DNA from: CAYUUW01 sp964448005 | GTDB taxonomy: Bacteria > Patescibacteriota > Gracilibacteria > UM-FILTER-43-11 | Length of the DNA stretch: 45,873 nucleotides | Direction: 5' to 3' | NCBI GenBank assembly: GCA_964448005.1 | Contig: CAYUUW010000005.1 | Coordinates: 1-45,873, forward strand | Shown here: piece after piece, positions 1 through 9,011 of the stretch | How the letters are laid out: the number at the start of each line of letters is the position of its first letter | Position numbering within the stretch: the first letter of the stretch is position 1 | Made by a program: the position numbers and the translations under genes | Notes under the pieces: model-generated | Seen by the model: the letters and a program-made list of their open reading frames with translations, nothing else | What the model was told of the DNA's origin: nothing | The model's database searches: none

Positions 1-38
1 AGGGAGACTCCGCGGGTGTCGCGCAGCACAAGCTTCAT
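1..38 (-). CDS. Start of an unidentified gene, cut by the left edge
   Basis: An ATG at 36-38 on the minus strand opens a frame that stays open to the window edge (12 residues, beginning MKLVLRDTRG). It lies 22 nt after the stop of the 933-residue prepilin-like gene, so it is probably the next gene of the same operon. A TAACC word 7 nt before the ATG matches the word seen before several other starts here. Twelve residues are too few to name a family. It may encode another pilus or secretion protein, but only its position suggests that. Confidence 0.45.
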   Translation of the reverse strand, partial: MKLVLRDTRGVS

Positions 39-60
39 TTTTTCAGGTTAGGGGAACGGC

Positions 61-2862
61 TCACAGGCAATCGGAATAGCTCAGCCTCACTTTGTCCAAT
101 TGGGGCGAATCGGCTCCGTCTCCGGAGAAGGTCGCTTTCCATTTGACGTTGCTTCCATCAAGCAGGGCCACTGTCGCTGTGTCCACATCGGCAAGCGGAA
201 TGCTGTCTCCGGCGCAGTCCGAATCGCCGCACCAGGTGGCTCCTCCGTCATCGCTGAGCTGGAATTCGAGCGCAGAGCCCCCTGGAACCAAGGCTTCGGT
301 TCCGGAAAGCGAAAGGCTGTAGCTGGAGCATCCGGAAACCGGGAGAGGAAGGGAGGCGCTGACGGCCGCCAGATCAACCAAGAAAGGGTCAGCGGCCTTC
401 AGGTAGCCTCCGGGCAGGTTCTGGCTGAGTCCGGGGGAAAGCGATTCGATGAAATCCGGGCTCTCCAGAAGATCTGTGAAGGAGGCTCCGGCATCGCCCA
501 CGCAATAGGGCCCGAAAGCGCAGCAGGCTCCGCCCGGCTCCGCCCAATCGATCGCGCCGTCGCAGTCGTTGTCCAGCCCGTCCTGGCACTGGCCGGCGCC
601 CGACTCCTCCATCTGGAGGCTGTGGTCGATCAGCATGCCATCCACATGACCTTGGCACAGCCCTCCCACATCCGCGCAGGCTTCGTCGTTCACGGCAGGG
701 CCCGTGTCTCCGCAGGAGGCATCCGAATAGCCTCCCAGATAGTCCAGAGGGGTGTAGTCCGAGGGGGCCAAGGAGCAGTCCCTTTGCTCGTTTTCGCAAA
801 TCGAGGACAGGCAGTCCGCATCGAACTCGTCCGCCGCTCCGTCGCAGTCGTTGTCCAGCCCGTCGAAGCAGAGCTCCGCCCCTTCTGCCACGTCCAGATC
901 CTGCCCCGGGACGATTTTTTCGCTGCCGCAGCCGGGCGTTCCGCATTCGCAGGCGCCCTGGCCGGTCAGGGTGTCCAGGCAGAAGCTGCAGAGTCCGCCG
1001 ACATCCGGGCTGGGAAGGCCTCCGGAGCATTCGTTCAGCGAGGTCCCCGCATGGTCGGTGGGCTGGGCCGAAAAGAGGTAGCCCTTGGGCGAGAAGTCAG
1101 GATCCAGGAAGAGGTTCACGGGCGATTGGGGGTAGAGCGCGGCTGCCGCCCCCGGATCGTTCTGGCCGTTGGAGCAGAGGAGCTCCACGCAATCCGCGTC
1201 GAACTGGTCGGCGAAGCCGTCGCAGTCGTTGTCGTAGCCGTCGTTGCAGCTGCTTTCCTGCTCCTGCAGGGGGCGGAAGGCTTGGCAAAGGCCTCCCACG
1301 TCCACGCATCCGTCCACCTCCTCCACTCCCGGGGCGTAGGCGCCATCGGTGCACAGGAAGAGGCTGCAGGCCGGATCCTCCCCATCGGCCGTGCCGCTGC
1401 AGTCATTGTCTTTTCCGTCCTCGCAGCGCTGCGCCTTGCAGGCGGATGCCGCAGAATCGCAGCCGGCCAGGCAAAGCGGCGCCCCGAAGCAGCCCGCATC
1501 GCAGAGGGCCAGATCCTCATTGCAGGATTTGTACTCCAGGCCGTTCTCGTAATAGGTCCGGCCTCCTGCAAAGAAAGGGTCCTCCCCATGGGTGGCATCG
1601 GAATAGCTCTCGTAGGTGGCTGGGGTGCAGCCGGCCCAAATGTAGTCCACGCAGCTTTGCTGGGCAGGGCTGTCGCCTGGATTGAGGGGGCCGCACACCC
1701 CGCTGGTCAACGGGCAGCTCCTGTCCGTGCTGACGCCCGGCGTGCATTGCTTCAGGTTGCATTCGCTGACGATTTCGCTGTAGACCCTGCTGGAAACGGT
1801 GGATTCCAAGGAGATGCCGGGGCTTCGATTGCCGATGAGCTTGGCTGAAAGCTGGGGCGCGGCTTGAGCAGTGAGCTTGATGGTGACGCCCGGCTGGATC
1901 TGGGCGGATGGGGCGCCGTAGGCTTTGCGGGGATCGTCCATGGGGGAAGCCACGAAGCTCAGGTCCACGATGTCCAAGGAGCTGGGGCTGATGGGGACGA
2001 AGCTGCTCTCCTCCGGGGCATTGGGGTCGTGGAGCACGCTGTGCACCGCGCCTTGGCACAGGTCGTTGTTGGCGACGATCTCCGTTTGGCAAGGGAAGCC
2101 GCTTTCGCAGATCCAGGTGTCGATCTTTCCGTCCCCTTCGCCCACATCGGCTTGGCAATTGCCCGCCGGCGCGGAGCCGTCCAGCAGGGGGTCCAGAGCG
2201 TTGATGTGGTCCAGCCCGAAATCCTTGCCTATCAGCTTCACCATGCCCACCTGGCCAATCGCATTCCCGTTCCCGTCCTGCCCTTCGATCCGCTTGAAGT
2301 AGACTCTCCGGTCCCCTTCGATGCTGATCAGGAAAAGGTTCTCCTGCAGGGGCTCCGCCTCGTCCTCCAGGAGGCTGCTGAGCCTGCCAATCGCCGGCGG
2401 AATCCGGGTCAGGCCATCCACGGGATCCACTTGGCTCCGGATTCCGGTGCTCTTGTCGTCCAGGGTTCCTATTTCCCCGTCGGACCCCACCTGGTAGAAC
2501 TGCCGGCTGTACTGGCAGTAGTCCTGCCCGTAGGTCTGGTTCCGGAGGTAGTCGTAGTTCTCCTGCTGCTGGTCCTTGAGCAGCGATTGCCCGAAGTAGG
2601 CCTCGTAGTCCAAGGTGGATTCCCGGGCCTCCTTCACCATCCGGTCCATCAGGAAACGGGCCTCCTCGTAGACCAGGTTGCTGGCTTTCAGGTCGCGCAT
2701 GGAATCGAAGAAGTTGCTGTAGATCGCCAGCGAGAAAACCATGATCGCGCTGAGGATGGCCACGGCGATGCTGAGCTCGGCGATCGTGAAGCCGGCTGGC
2801 CCGGGCACGGCCTTCGGGAGCCTTTTTGCTTTTCCCCATGGGAAGTCGGGATACGGAATCAT
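61..2862 (-). CDS. Large prepilin-like surface protein with MopE-type DNDCDG repeats
   Basis: A 933-residue protein. A class III signal peptide ends at G24 and is followed by FTIAE and a hydrophobic helix (about 25-50), with Glu at position 5 of the mature protein, as prepilin peptidase requires. The body is rich in Asp, Gly and Cys and contains at least four units of the form C-x-D-G-x-D-N-D-C-D/S-G (about residues 480, 540, 665 and 760). These resemble the putative metal-binding motif of MopE-like proteins and Ca-binding DxDxDG loops. It is far longer than a normal pilin (150-200 residues), so it is probably a minor or tip pilin carrying an adhesive or metal-binding ectodomain. The ATG lies 4 nt after the stop of the preceding prepilin gene, indicating translational coupling. 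The family role is inferred; the prepilin leader and repeats are visible. Confidence 0.85.
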   Translation of the reverse strand: MIPYPDFPWGKAKRLPKAVPGPAGFTIAELSIAVAILSAIMVFSLAIYSNFFDSMRDLKASNLVYEEARFLMDRMVKEARESTLDYEAYFGQSLLKDQQQENYDYLRNQTYGQDYCQYSRQFYQVGSDGEIGTLDDKSTGIRSQVDPVDGLTRIPPAIGRLSSLLEDEAEPLQENLFLISIEGDRRVYFKRIEGQDGNGNAIGQVGMVKLIGKDFGLDHINALDPLLDGSAPAGNCQADVGEGDGKIDTWICESGFPCQTEIVANNDLCQGAVHSVLHDPNAPEESSFVPISPSSLDIVDLSFVASPMDDPRKAYGAPSAQIQPGVTIKLTAQAAPQLSAKLIGNRSPGISLESTVSSRVYSEIVSECNLKQCTPGVSTDRSCPLTSGVCGPLNPGDSPAQQSCVDYIWAGCTPATYESYSDATHGEDPFFAGGRTYYENGLEYKSCNEDLALCDAGCFGAPLCLAGCDSAASACKAQRCEDGKDNDCSGTADGEDPACSLFLCTDGAYAPGVEEVDGCVDVGGLCQAFRPLQEQESSCNDGYDNDCDGFADQFDADCVELLCSNGQNDPGAAAALYPQSPVNLFLDPDFSPKGYLFSAQPTDHAGTSLNECSGGLPSPDVGGLCSFCLDTLTGQGACECGTPGCGSEKIVPGQDLDVAEGAELCFDGLDNDCDGAADEFDADCLSSICENEQRDCSLAPSDYTPLDYLGGYSDASCGDTGPAVNDEACADVGGLCQGHVDGMLIDHSLQMEESGAGQCQDGLDNDCDGAIDWAEPGGACCAFGPYCVGDAGASFTDLLESPDFIESLSPGLSQNLPGGYLKAADPFLVDLAAVSASLPLPVSGCSSYSLSLSGTEALVPGGSALEFQLSDDGGATWCGDSDCAGDSIPLADVDTATVALLDGSNVKWKATFSGDGADSPQLDKVRLSYSDCL

Positions 2863-2866
2863 GCGC

Positions 2867-3634
2867 TCAGTTGCTTAGGCTGCTTCGGCCAAGGTAATCG
2901 GTCAGGATGGTTTTCATTTCCACCGTATGCGTGTCCGAGCCCGGATTGTTGTCCTCCCAGCTGACGGTCGCAGTGACCCTCATTCGGTTGAGGACGCCGG
3001 GATCGGGAACCAGATTCCATTCGCTTTCGGTGCTGATGGAATCCTCCGGGGGCGTTTCGTTGCTCGGAGCTTCATCGGCCGGCTCGTTTTTCAGGTACTC
3101 CACGCCGATGACCCGCCGGAAGACCGTCTGCCGGCTGCCGAAGGAGAGCGCATCATCGTCGCCGACGGTCAGGTGGCTGAAGAGATCCAGATCATTGGTC
3201 GGATTGCCGTCTCCGTCGCTGTCCCGTTCGGCGTCTATGTCGACCTGGTGCATCCAGGAGCTGTCTTCAGGGCTTTGGGTCGCTTCGGCCAGCTTCCAGC
3301 GGAACTCATTGTTCTTGTAGAGGATGTACTGGCCGGGCAGGATGGGCGTGCTTCCGTCGCAGCTGTCGGAGGCCAGGGTCTGGCCCGGGAAATGGTTCCA
3401 GCAGGCCCGTCGGTTTCCGCTGAACTTGAGCCAGTTGCTGTCGCGTATGCTGCGCATTCCTTCTATGCCTCCGCGCGCGATGTTCGTCGCCACGACCCTG
3501 TCCTTGGAGACCCGGAGATTGCGCATGGCATTGGTCACCACCAGCCCGGTGATGGCGATTCCCAGGGCCAGGATGGAGAGCGCGACTAGCGTTTCGCTGA
3601 TGGTTTCGCCTTTGCTGTGCCTTCTGATGGGCAA
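2867..3634 (-). CDS. Prepilin-type protein, PilV-like (TTG start)
   Basis: A 255-residue protein with a short basic leader (MPIRRHSKG), a predicted cleavage after G9, Glu at mature position 5 (E14) and a hydrophobic segment, followed by 'MRSIRDSNW', typical of minor pilins of the PilV type. The downstream domain has acidic, Asp-rich loops (for example D-S-D-G-D-G-N-P). The start is TTG: an in-frame TAA lies 15 nt upstream and no ATG exists before the signal peptide, so TTG is the only workable start. It follows the 220-residue prepilin by 41 nt and is 4 nt upstream of the large prepilin-like gene. Together the three probably form the minor-pilin set of a type IV pilus or pseudopilus. No pilus motor genes are in the window. 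Confidence 0.85.
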   Translation of the reverse strand: MPIRRHSKGETISETLVALSILALGIAITGLVVTNAMRNLRVSKDRVVATNIARGGIEGMRSIRDSNWLKFSGNRRACWNHFPGQTLASDSCDGSTPILPGQYILYKNNEFRWKLAEATQSPEDSSWMHQVDIDAERDSDGDGNPTNDLDLFSHLTVGDDDALSFGSRQTVFRRVIGVEYLKNEPADEAPSNETPPEDSISTESEWNLVPDPGVLNRMRVTATVSWEDNNPGSDTHTVEMKTILTDYLGRSSLSN

Positions 3635-3675
3635 GTGGGGTTCGGGTTAGTGGTCAGGCCGAGGGCCGCTTTGCT

Positions 3676-4338
3676 CTACAGGTCCAGTTCCGGCACGCCG
3701 GAGATCTGGTTCATGCGCAGGGTTCGGCTCGCCCCTCCCTCCACTCCTAGCCTGCGGAAAGAAACGGAAAGGTTTTCGTAGAACGTTGGCATTTCGGCGA
3801 TGCTGTCCGGGTCGCCGTTCTCGGCCAAGGTGGCCTCGCCCAGGAAAGGCGCGAAAAGGATCACGGCCCGGTTCACCTCCTCGCTCGCTTCGGGCGGGCC
3901 GCTGCTTTGCAGGGTGATGCCTTCCATCACCACGTCCTTGGAAAGCAGCAGGGTTTCCTCGGCGAGGTCATCCTTGTCCCACTGGAAGGCCTTCTCTTCG
4001 GGGGAGTCGCTGGTGTTGGCGAAAAGCACCATTTTCGATTCGCCGGGCGTGTCGTTCCTTTCGATGTAGACGCCGTAGCCTTTTTGGGGAACATAGCTTT
4101 CCTCCCCCTCGGGCTGGCTTTCGTCGTATACCGGCCGGTTGGCAGCGGCGTAGCTCCGGGCCTTCTTCACCAGGCTCAAGGCCCGGGAAAGCTCCTCGGA
4201 GTACTGCACGTGGGCCCGCTGGCCGGCGAAAATGTTGATCACTCCTGCCGAAATGACGCCGATGATCACGATCACCACCATCATCTCGATCAGGCTGTAG
4301 CCCCCTTTGCTGTGGCGCATGAAAGGTGCCTGCTTCAT
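3676..4338 (-). CDS. Prepilin-type protein, GspH/FimT-like
   Basis: A 220-residue protein. The leader ends in KGG and is followed by YSLIEMMVVIVIIGVISAG: cleavage after G13, Glu at mature position 5 (E18), then a strongly hydrophobic helix. The following 'SRALSLVKKARSYAAANR' region and the beta-rich tail resemble GspH/FimT minor pseudopilins. The start ATG overlaps the pgi stop as ATGA, so translation is probably coupled. An internal ATG at residue 7 would also give a complete leader. First of three consecutive prepilin-like genes. Confidence 0.87.
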   Translation of the reverse strand: MKQAPFMRHSKGGYSLIEMMVVIVIIGVISAGVINIFAGQRAHVQYSEELSRALSLVKKARSYAAANRPVYDESQPEGEESYVPQKGYGVYIERNDTPGESKMVLFANTSDSPEEKAFQWDKDDLAEETLLLSKDVVMEGITLQSSGPPEASEEVNRAVILFAPFLGEATLAENGDPDSIAEMPTFYENLSVSFRRLGVEGGASRTLRMNQISGVPELDL

Positions 4339-5639
4339 TTTTTGGGGTTAAGCGTTTCCTCCGGCTCCATCAGGGCCTGCTTGGCCAGAGCCTTTCCTCT
4401 CTCCACTCCGGGCTGATCGAAGGCATTGACCCCGTAGCATTCGCCCAAAAGGGCCACTTGGCATTCCAGCATCATGATCAGGGCGCCCAAATGGAGGGCG
4501 TCGAGCCTTTCCAGGCGAAGGGTGATGCTGGGGCGCTTGGCTTCAGCCAAGGCGCGGCTTGTTCCAGAGTGCAGGGCCTCCATGATCCGGCCCAGCGATA
4601 TCCCCTTCAGATAGTCCAGCCCCTTGGGCAACTGGCTGCCTCCGGCCAGGTCCTTCTCCGGCTGCTCCACCTGCAGGAAGATGATCCACTTGTTGTTCGG
4701 CCCCTCCATGTACAGCTGGACCTGGGAGTGCTGGTCGGTGGCGCCCAGGCCGGCGATGGGCGTCGGCCCGACTTTCCGGCTTTTGCCCAGGCTTTCGGCC
4801 AGCAGCTGCCGGTACCAGTCTCCGGTCCGGAAGAGCAGGCTGCTGTAGGGCATCATCACGGTGATGGCTTTCCCTTTGCGGTCCAGCAGGTGCTGCAGGG
4901 CGGCCAGCAGGAGCGCCGGGTTCTCCTCTCCTTTGAGCGATCGGATCTTCTCCCGCATGGCCGCCGCCCCCTTCATCAGCTGGGCGATGTCCACTCCGGC
5001 CAGGGCGGCGGGCAAAAGCCCTGCGCTGGAAAGCACGGAAAAGCGTCCGCCGACCTTGGGCGGGATGGGAAAGGTCTCGATGCCCTCCTTCTTGGCCAGG
5101 GTCCGGAGCAGGCCTTCCTTCGGGTCGGTGATGAAGACCAGCTGCTTCCGCCAGCCTTGGGGGCTTTCCTTTTCCAGGGCGTCGCGCACAATGCCGTACA
5201 GGGCCATGGGCTCTACGGTGGTTCCCGATTTGGAGACGACCAGGAAGAGCGTCCGAGGAAGCTCCAGGTGCTCCATGAGCCGGGCGAAGGCCGTGGGATC
5301 GACATTGTCCACCACAAAAAGCCTGGGGCCTGGGGCGAAGGGGTTCAGCAGGGCTTCCTGCAGGGCCAGGGTGCCCAGGGCGGAGCCGCCCATGCCCAGC
5401 ACCACAATGCTCTTCCAGTTGAGCTCCTTCTGCTTCTTGGCGAAGCGCTTCACTTGGGCGACGAGCCGGCGGTCGTCCGGCAGGGCCAGAAAGGCGTAGC
5501 CGGGCTTGCCTTGGGACCGCATCATCCGCGCCAGAGCCGGCTGGTGCTTGCGGAAGTGCCTTTCCATGGCGCGCTGGGTGAGCCCGTGGCGGTAGCCGAT
5601 GGCGGAGCTGAGGGCGTGGCGGAAGTCGATTTCGATCAT
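4335..5639 (-). CDS. pgi: Glucose-6-phosphate isomerase
   Basis: Interconverts glucose 6-phosphate and fructose 6-phosphate in the cytoplasm (glycolysis/gluconeogenesis). It has 434 residues, matching the short bacterial PGI form. Visible signatures: the GMGGSALG phosphate loop near residue 80, KSGTTVEP near 135, the PGI signature VGGRFSVLS near 196, and FDQPGVERGK near 405 containing the conserved C-terminal Gln/Lys region. The start ATG is 14 nt after the ruvA stop and the stop overlaps the next prepilin gene by 4 nt, placing a central-metabolism gene inside a recombination/pilus operon. Identification is secure. Confidence 0.96.
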   Translation of the reverse strand: MIEIDFRHALSSAIGYRHGLTQRAMERHFRKHQPALARMMRSQGKPGYAFLALPDDRRLVAQVKRFAKKQKELNWKSIVVLGMGGSALGTLALQEALLNPFAPGPRLFVVDNVDPTAFARLMEHLELPRTLFLVVSKSGTTVEPMALYGIVRDALEKESPQGWRKQLVFITDPKEGLLRTLAKKEGIETFPIPPKVGGRFSVLSSAGLLPAALAGVDIAQLMKGAAAMREKIRSLKGEENPALLLAALQHLLDRKGKAITVMMPYSSLLFRTGDWYRQLLAESLGKSRKVGPTPIAGLGATDQHSQVQLYMEGPNNKWIIFLQVEQPEKDLAGGSQLPKGLDYLKGISLGRIMEALHSGTSRALAEAKRPSITLRLERLDALHLGALIMMLECQVALLGECYGVNAFDQPGVERGKALAKQALMEPEETLNPKK

Positions 5640-5653
5640 GGCTGTTGCTTGGT

Positions 5654-6220
5654 TCAGGAGGCGTTCTTGAGCACGTGCTTCACCACCGCCTCGGTTTGGG
5701 TGATTCCCTCCGGAAGCCTGGAGATCTGGCGCAGGATATAGGCCCTGTCGTAGCCGAGGCTTTCCAGGGCCAGGATGGCGTCCTCGGGAATCTGGCCTTG
5801 CCGGCTTTCGGGCAGGGAGCCGAATGAGGGCAATTTTCCCTTCAGCTCCAGCACAAGCCGTTCGGCGGTCTTTTTGCCCAATCCCTTGATCTTGCTCAAA
5901 AAGGCCACATCGCCGTTGACGATGGCGTTCTGGGTGAGGGAAAGGGGATTGGAGAGGATCTCCAGGGCGGTTTTGGGCCCCACGCCCGAGATGCCCAGCA
6001 GGGTTTCGAAAAAGGCCAGCTCCTCCTTCTTCAGGAAGCCGTAGAGGCGAATGTCATCCTCCTTGACGGCGGTGTGGATGAAGAGCGACAGGGGCTTTCC
6101 GGCGGCGCACTTGGCGATCAGATCGGTGGTGGCCCACACCTTGTAGCCCACCGGCCCGGCGGCCAGCAGAAGGAACCTTTCGTCTTTTTCGATGATGTCG
6201 CCTTTCAGGTATCCGATCAT
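5654..6220 (-). CDS. ruvA: Holliday junction branch migration protein RuvA
   Basis: Tetrameric DNA-binding subunit that holds the Holliday junction for the RuvB motor. It has 188 residues: an N-terminal OB-fold (about 1-65), two helix-hairpin-helix motifs (LLGISGVGPKTA near 75-86 and IKGLGKKTAE near 111-120), and a short C-terminal domain III that normally contacts RuvB. ruvB is present but about 28 kb away, so the usual ruvAB pairing is split. First gene of the minus-strand operon; its ATG lies 18 nt after a -10 box. Confidence 0.96.
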   Translation of the reverse strand: MIGYLKGDIIEKDERFLLLAAGPVGYKVWATTDLIAKCAAGKPLSLFIHTAVKEDDIRLYGFLKKEELAFFETLLGISGVGPKTALEILSNPLSLTQNAIVNGDVAFLSKIKGLGKKTAERLVLELKGKLPSFGSLPESRQGQIPEDAILALESLGYDRAYILRQISRLPEGITQTEAVVKHVLKNAS

Positions 6221-6238
6221 GTGTTTTTGCTTTGCCCC

Positions 6239-6267
6239 AGCTTAGCATGCCGACGCAGGGGTGTCTA
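6239..6267 (-). promoter_or_regulatory. Promoter of the ruvA-pgi-pilin operon
   Basis: Minus-strand -35 TAGACA (6262-6267), 17-bp spacer, -10 TAAGCT (6239-6244) preceded by TGC (extended -10). The predicted mRNA leader is only about 10-12 nt. It is divergent from the promoter of the M23 peptidase gene. Confidence 0.6.
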
Positions 6268-6289
6268 ATGCGCAGGAGCCTTATTTCTA

Positions 6290-6318
6290 TTGATTGTTCG
6301 GCCTATTTTTGCTATACT
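6290..6318 (+). promoter_or_regulatory. Promoter of the M23 peptidase gene
   Basis: -35 TTGATT (6290-6295), 17-bp spacer, -10 TATACT (6313-6318) with an upstream TGC (extended -10). The ATG at 6335 is 16 nt after the -10 box, so the leader is about 10 nt and has no Shine-Dalgarno sequence. Confidence 0.7.
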
Positions 6319-6334
6319 GTTTGGAACTTTTTAT

Positions 6335-8050
6335 ATGCACGCAAAAGCCCCTAAAAAATCGGCCGCCCGCAGATTCCTGGCGCTGCTTCTGGCCTTGAGC
6401 CTTCCTTCGAGCTTCGTGCGGGCCCAGGACGCCCAAATCTCGCCCCTTTCGCCTAGCCCGCAGGCGGAATCACCGCCTTCGCGCAGCGTGGAGTACACCG
6501 AGGACCTTTACCAGGTCACGGATTCGGGCATCTACAGCCAATCGGGGGAATACGTTTCTCCTCAGGAGCTTCCGGTTCCTCCAGCGGCCTCTGTCGCCCC
6601 GGAATCAGGCCCTTCCCCTTCGCCAAACCTCTCGGCCCCCTCCCCCTCCGCCGCCGCCGAGCCTGCCTCCGCTTCCTTCGAGGATTACCGCAAGACCCTC
6701 ATCGAATCCTGGATCGGCCAGAACTTCTTCACGCAGAAGCGGCTGGAGGGCGTGCAGGAGAACATTGTGGATCAGCAGGAGCGCTTCGCCGAATTGGACG
6801 GAATCATTGCCCAGGCCGAAAAGGAGCTGGGTCCCCTGAAGGAGCAGATGACCACCCTGGAAAGCCAGATCGACCTCATCAACGGCCAGGTTCGCGTGAC
6901 CAAGGACAAGATCGCCAGCGTGGAGATGATGATCGCCGAGAAGCAGATCCAGATCAAGGACCTGATGCTGGAGCTGCGCAAAGGGGGAATCGAGCTGGGG
7001 GTGCAGGAGGGGATTGTGGAGGACTACATCCGCCTGCTGTACGAGCAGGAAGACCGCTACTTGGGCGCCGACAGGCAAAGCAGCACGGTCAAGCTATTGC
7101 TGGCCGATGCCAGTGTGGGGGAGAACCTTCTGGGCCAGGATTACCTGGCCGTGATGGAGCAGACGGGGCGGCGCGTTTTCCACGATCTGGATGCCCAGCA
7201 GCAGGAGCTGAACGCCAAACAGGACGCGGTGCTGAAGGAGCAGCAGGAGCTCAATCACCTCCTGGAGGTCCTTCGCAAGGAGAAGGATTCCCTGGAGGAA
7301 AACAGGATCTCCAAGAAGGACATTCTTGAAAAAGCCCAGGGCGAAGAGGAGCGCTACCAGGCCATGCTGGACGAGGCCATTCAGGAGCAGCTGCAGACCG
7401 CTTTGGCGGTTCAGAGCCTCCAGTCGAACCTTGCTTTCATCGAACAGCAGCTGGGGCTGATGGAGCAGGGAATGCAGAAGGCCAAGAGCCTTTCGGAGCA
7501 GCCGCTTTCCGCTCCGGAGCAGATTGAGGCAGCCAAGCAGGAGCTGAGCCAAATCGACGAGCAGCTTTTCGCCGAGCCGCAAAGCAATGAACTCCAGCCT
7601 TTTATGTGGCCCGTTCCCTTCAAGAGAATCACGGCGGAATTCCACGACCCTTCCTATCCCAAAAAATGGGGCATGCACAATGCCATCGATCTGGCGGCCA
7701 AGCAGTCCACGGAGATTCGGGCCCCTGCCAACGCCTATGTTTTCCAGACCAAGGACAATGGTTTCGGCTACAGCTATGTGGTGCTGGCCCACAAGGGAAA
7801 TCTGGTGACGGTGTACGGCCACGTGAGCCAGATTCTGGTTAAGCCAGGCACCTTCCTTCAGGCGGGGCAGGTCTTCGCCCTCTCGGGCGGAACGCCGGGC
7901 ACCAAGGGCGCCGGCCTGCAGACCACCGGGCCGCATCTGCACTTCGAGGTGCACTACAAGGGCAAGGCGGTGAATCCGCTGGACTATTTGCCCAGCCAGG
8001 ATCTTCCAGGCAAGCCTACGTCGAGTCCTAGCGCCGATAAGACCGATTGA
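6335..8050 (+). CDS. Secreted coiled-coil LytM/M23 family metallopeptidase
   Basis: A 571-residue EnvC/NlpD-type murein hydrolase candidate. A basic N-terminus and Leu-rich signal peptide end near VRA (about residue 30). A Pro/Ser-rich linker (about 45-115) follows, then a long Gln/Glu-rich coiled coil (about 130-420), then a C-terminal LytM domain. The zinc ligands appear intact: H-N-A-I-D (HxxxD) near residue 447 and the GPHLHFE motif near 534, with YGH between them. It therefore looks catalytically competent rather than a degenerate activator. Likely role: cleaving peptidoglycan cross-links during division or envelope growth. The ATG at 6335 was chosen because upstream in-frame codons lie inside the promoter. 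An unknown gene follows after 54 nt. Confidence 0.9.
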   Translation: MHAKAPKKSAARRFLALLLALSLPSSFVRAQDAQISPLSPSPQAESPPSRSVEYTEDLYQVTDSGIYSQSGEYVSPQELPVPPAASVAPESGPSPSPNLSAPSPSAAAEPASASFEDYRKTLIESWIGQNFFTQKRLEGVQENIVDQQERFAELDGIIAQAEKELGPLKEQMTTLESQIDLINGQVRVTKDKIASVEMMIAEKQIQIKDLMLELRKGGIELGVQEGIVEDYIRLLYEQEDRYLGADRQSSTVKLLLADASVGENLLGQDYLAVMEQTGRRVFHDLDAQQQELNAKQDAVLKEQQELNHLLEVLRKEKDSLEENRISKKDILEKAQGEEERYQAMLDEAIQEQLQTALAVQSLQSNLAFIEQQLGLMEQGMQKAKSLSEQPLSAPEQIEAAKQELSQIDEQLFAEPQSNELQPFMWPVPFKRITAEFHDPSYPKKWGMHNAIDLAAKQSTEIRAPANAYVFQTKDNGFGYSYVVLAHKGNLVTVYGHVSQILVKPGTFLQAGQVFALSGGTPGTKGAGLQTTGPHLHFEVHYKGKAVNPLDYLPSQDLPGKPTSSPSADKTD

Positions 8051-8104
8051 TCCGTCGGACTTTCAGAGTCGGCCACTTCACGCCTGCTCAACTAATCCTT
8101 CGCC

Positions 8105-8947
8105 ATGCCCATGAGATTGAGTCATTCTGATGACCAAACAAATAACCCCAGCGGCCATATTGTGGGATCCGGAAAGGAAGTTCCAAAGCCCGGTCATGAT
8201 CAAGATCTTGTCCTTGGGGGAAGCGGGGAAATTAGCGAGAAACCCATTGAGCTTTCCGCTCTTCAGGCGCAGCAGAGAGAGGCTCAAATGCGTATGAGTG
8301 CGGAATTGGGCAGAAGAAGGGTGGGCGCAGCGTTCGCCGCAGCAAATAATGCCTTGCCGATCCCTAGGGGGCGCCCGGACCCGACGGCGGAGGAGGCTTT
8401 TTCTCCTTTTTCCTTAAACCCAAAAAAGTACAGGGGCAGGCTCGTTTTGCGCGCTGAAGACATGAACCGTTGGTTAGAGAGGCCAGGAGGTCATGATTGC
8501 CAAGCCTATTGCCTTAATCCTGCGGAAGAGCTGAAACACTACCTAGATCAAATTAGGTTCAATGGCAGGGGCTTTAGGCTAATGGTTTCTGGTCAGGATG
8601 CTAATTCTATTGGCATCATTGAAGGGCCTAGGCAAATCGATCATTACGAGTTGTTTCTGCAGATCGATCCGCAAAGATTGGATGAGGAGGGAGTGATGGT
8701 TGAAGGATCGCGGATCAAGGCCAGGGACAGGAAGTATGATCCGAAAGTCTCTCATTCAGGGTATTTGGTCATTACACTTCCCTTTTATTCCGGCGAAGAT
8801 CTTGATGTTAGAGGAAAGGCAAAAGAGGTCTACGAGGCTGTCCGAAACTATTTGAATTCCGGCAGGCCTTTGCTGGGGCTCAATGCCTATATGGAATCTG
8901 CCATCGAGCCATTAAGACGAAGACCTTCAAGGAGAAGTGCGGCCTAG
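8105..8947 (+). CDS. Unidentified 280-residue protein
   Basis: No family recognised. The first ~100 residues are hydrophilic and probably disordered. Residues from about 110 are globular, with alternating hydrophobic strands (for example YELFLQIDP and GYLVITLPFY) and a basic C-terminus. No signal peptide or membrane segment is visible. Its base composition is more AT-rich than the neighbouring peptidase gene. It lies 54 nt downstream of the M23 gene on the same strand and has no clear promoter of its own, so it is probably cotranscribed. ATGs at 8105 and 8111 are both possible; a TAATCC word precedes the first. Confidence 0.7.
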   Translation: MPMRLSHSDDQTNNPSGHIVGSGKEVPKPGHDQDLVLGGSGEISEKPIELSALQAQQREAQMRMSAELGRRRVGAAFAAANNALPIPRGRPDPTAEEAFSPFSLNPKKYRGRLVLRAEDMNRWLERPGGHDCQAYCLNPAEELKHYLDQIRFNGRGFRLMVSGQDANSIGIIEGPRQIDHYELFLQIDPQRLDEEGVMVEGSRIKARDRKYDPKVSHSGYLVITLPFYSGEDLDVRGKAKEVYEAVRNYLNSGRPLLGLNAYMESAIEPLRRRPSRRSAA

Positions 8948-9011
8948 GGCCAAAGTTGCTTTCCTCAAGAATTAGCATTGACCGCTTCGAATAAATCCAA
9001 ATCATCCAAGG

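Noticed and set aside
100..2964. Long open frames antisense to the large prepilin-like gene
   Set aside because: GC-rich DNA gives long mirror frames; these have no start signals and low-complexity composition, while the minus strand encodes recognisable prepilin features.
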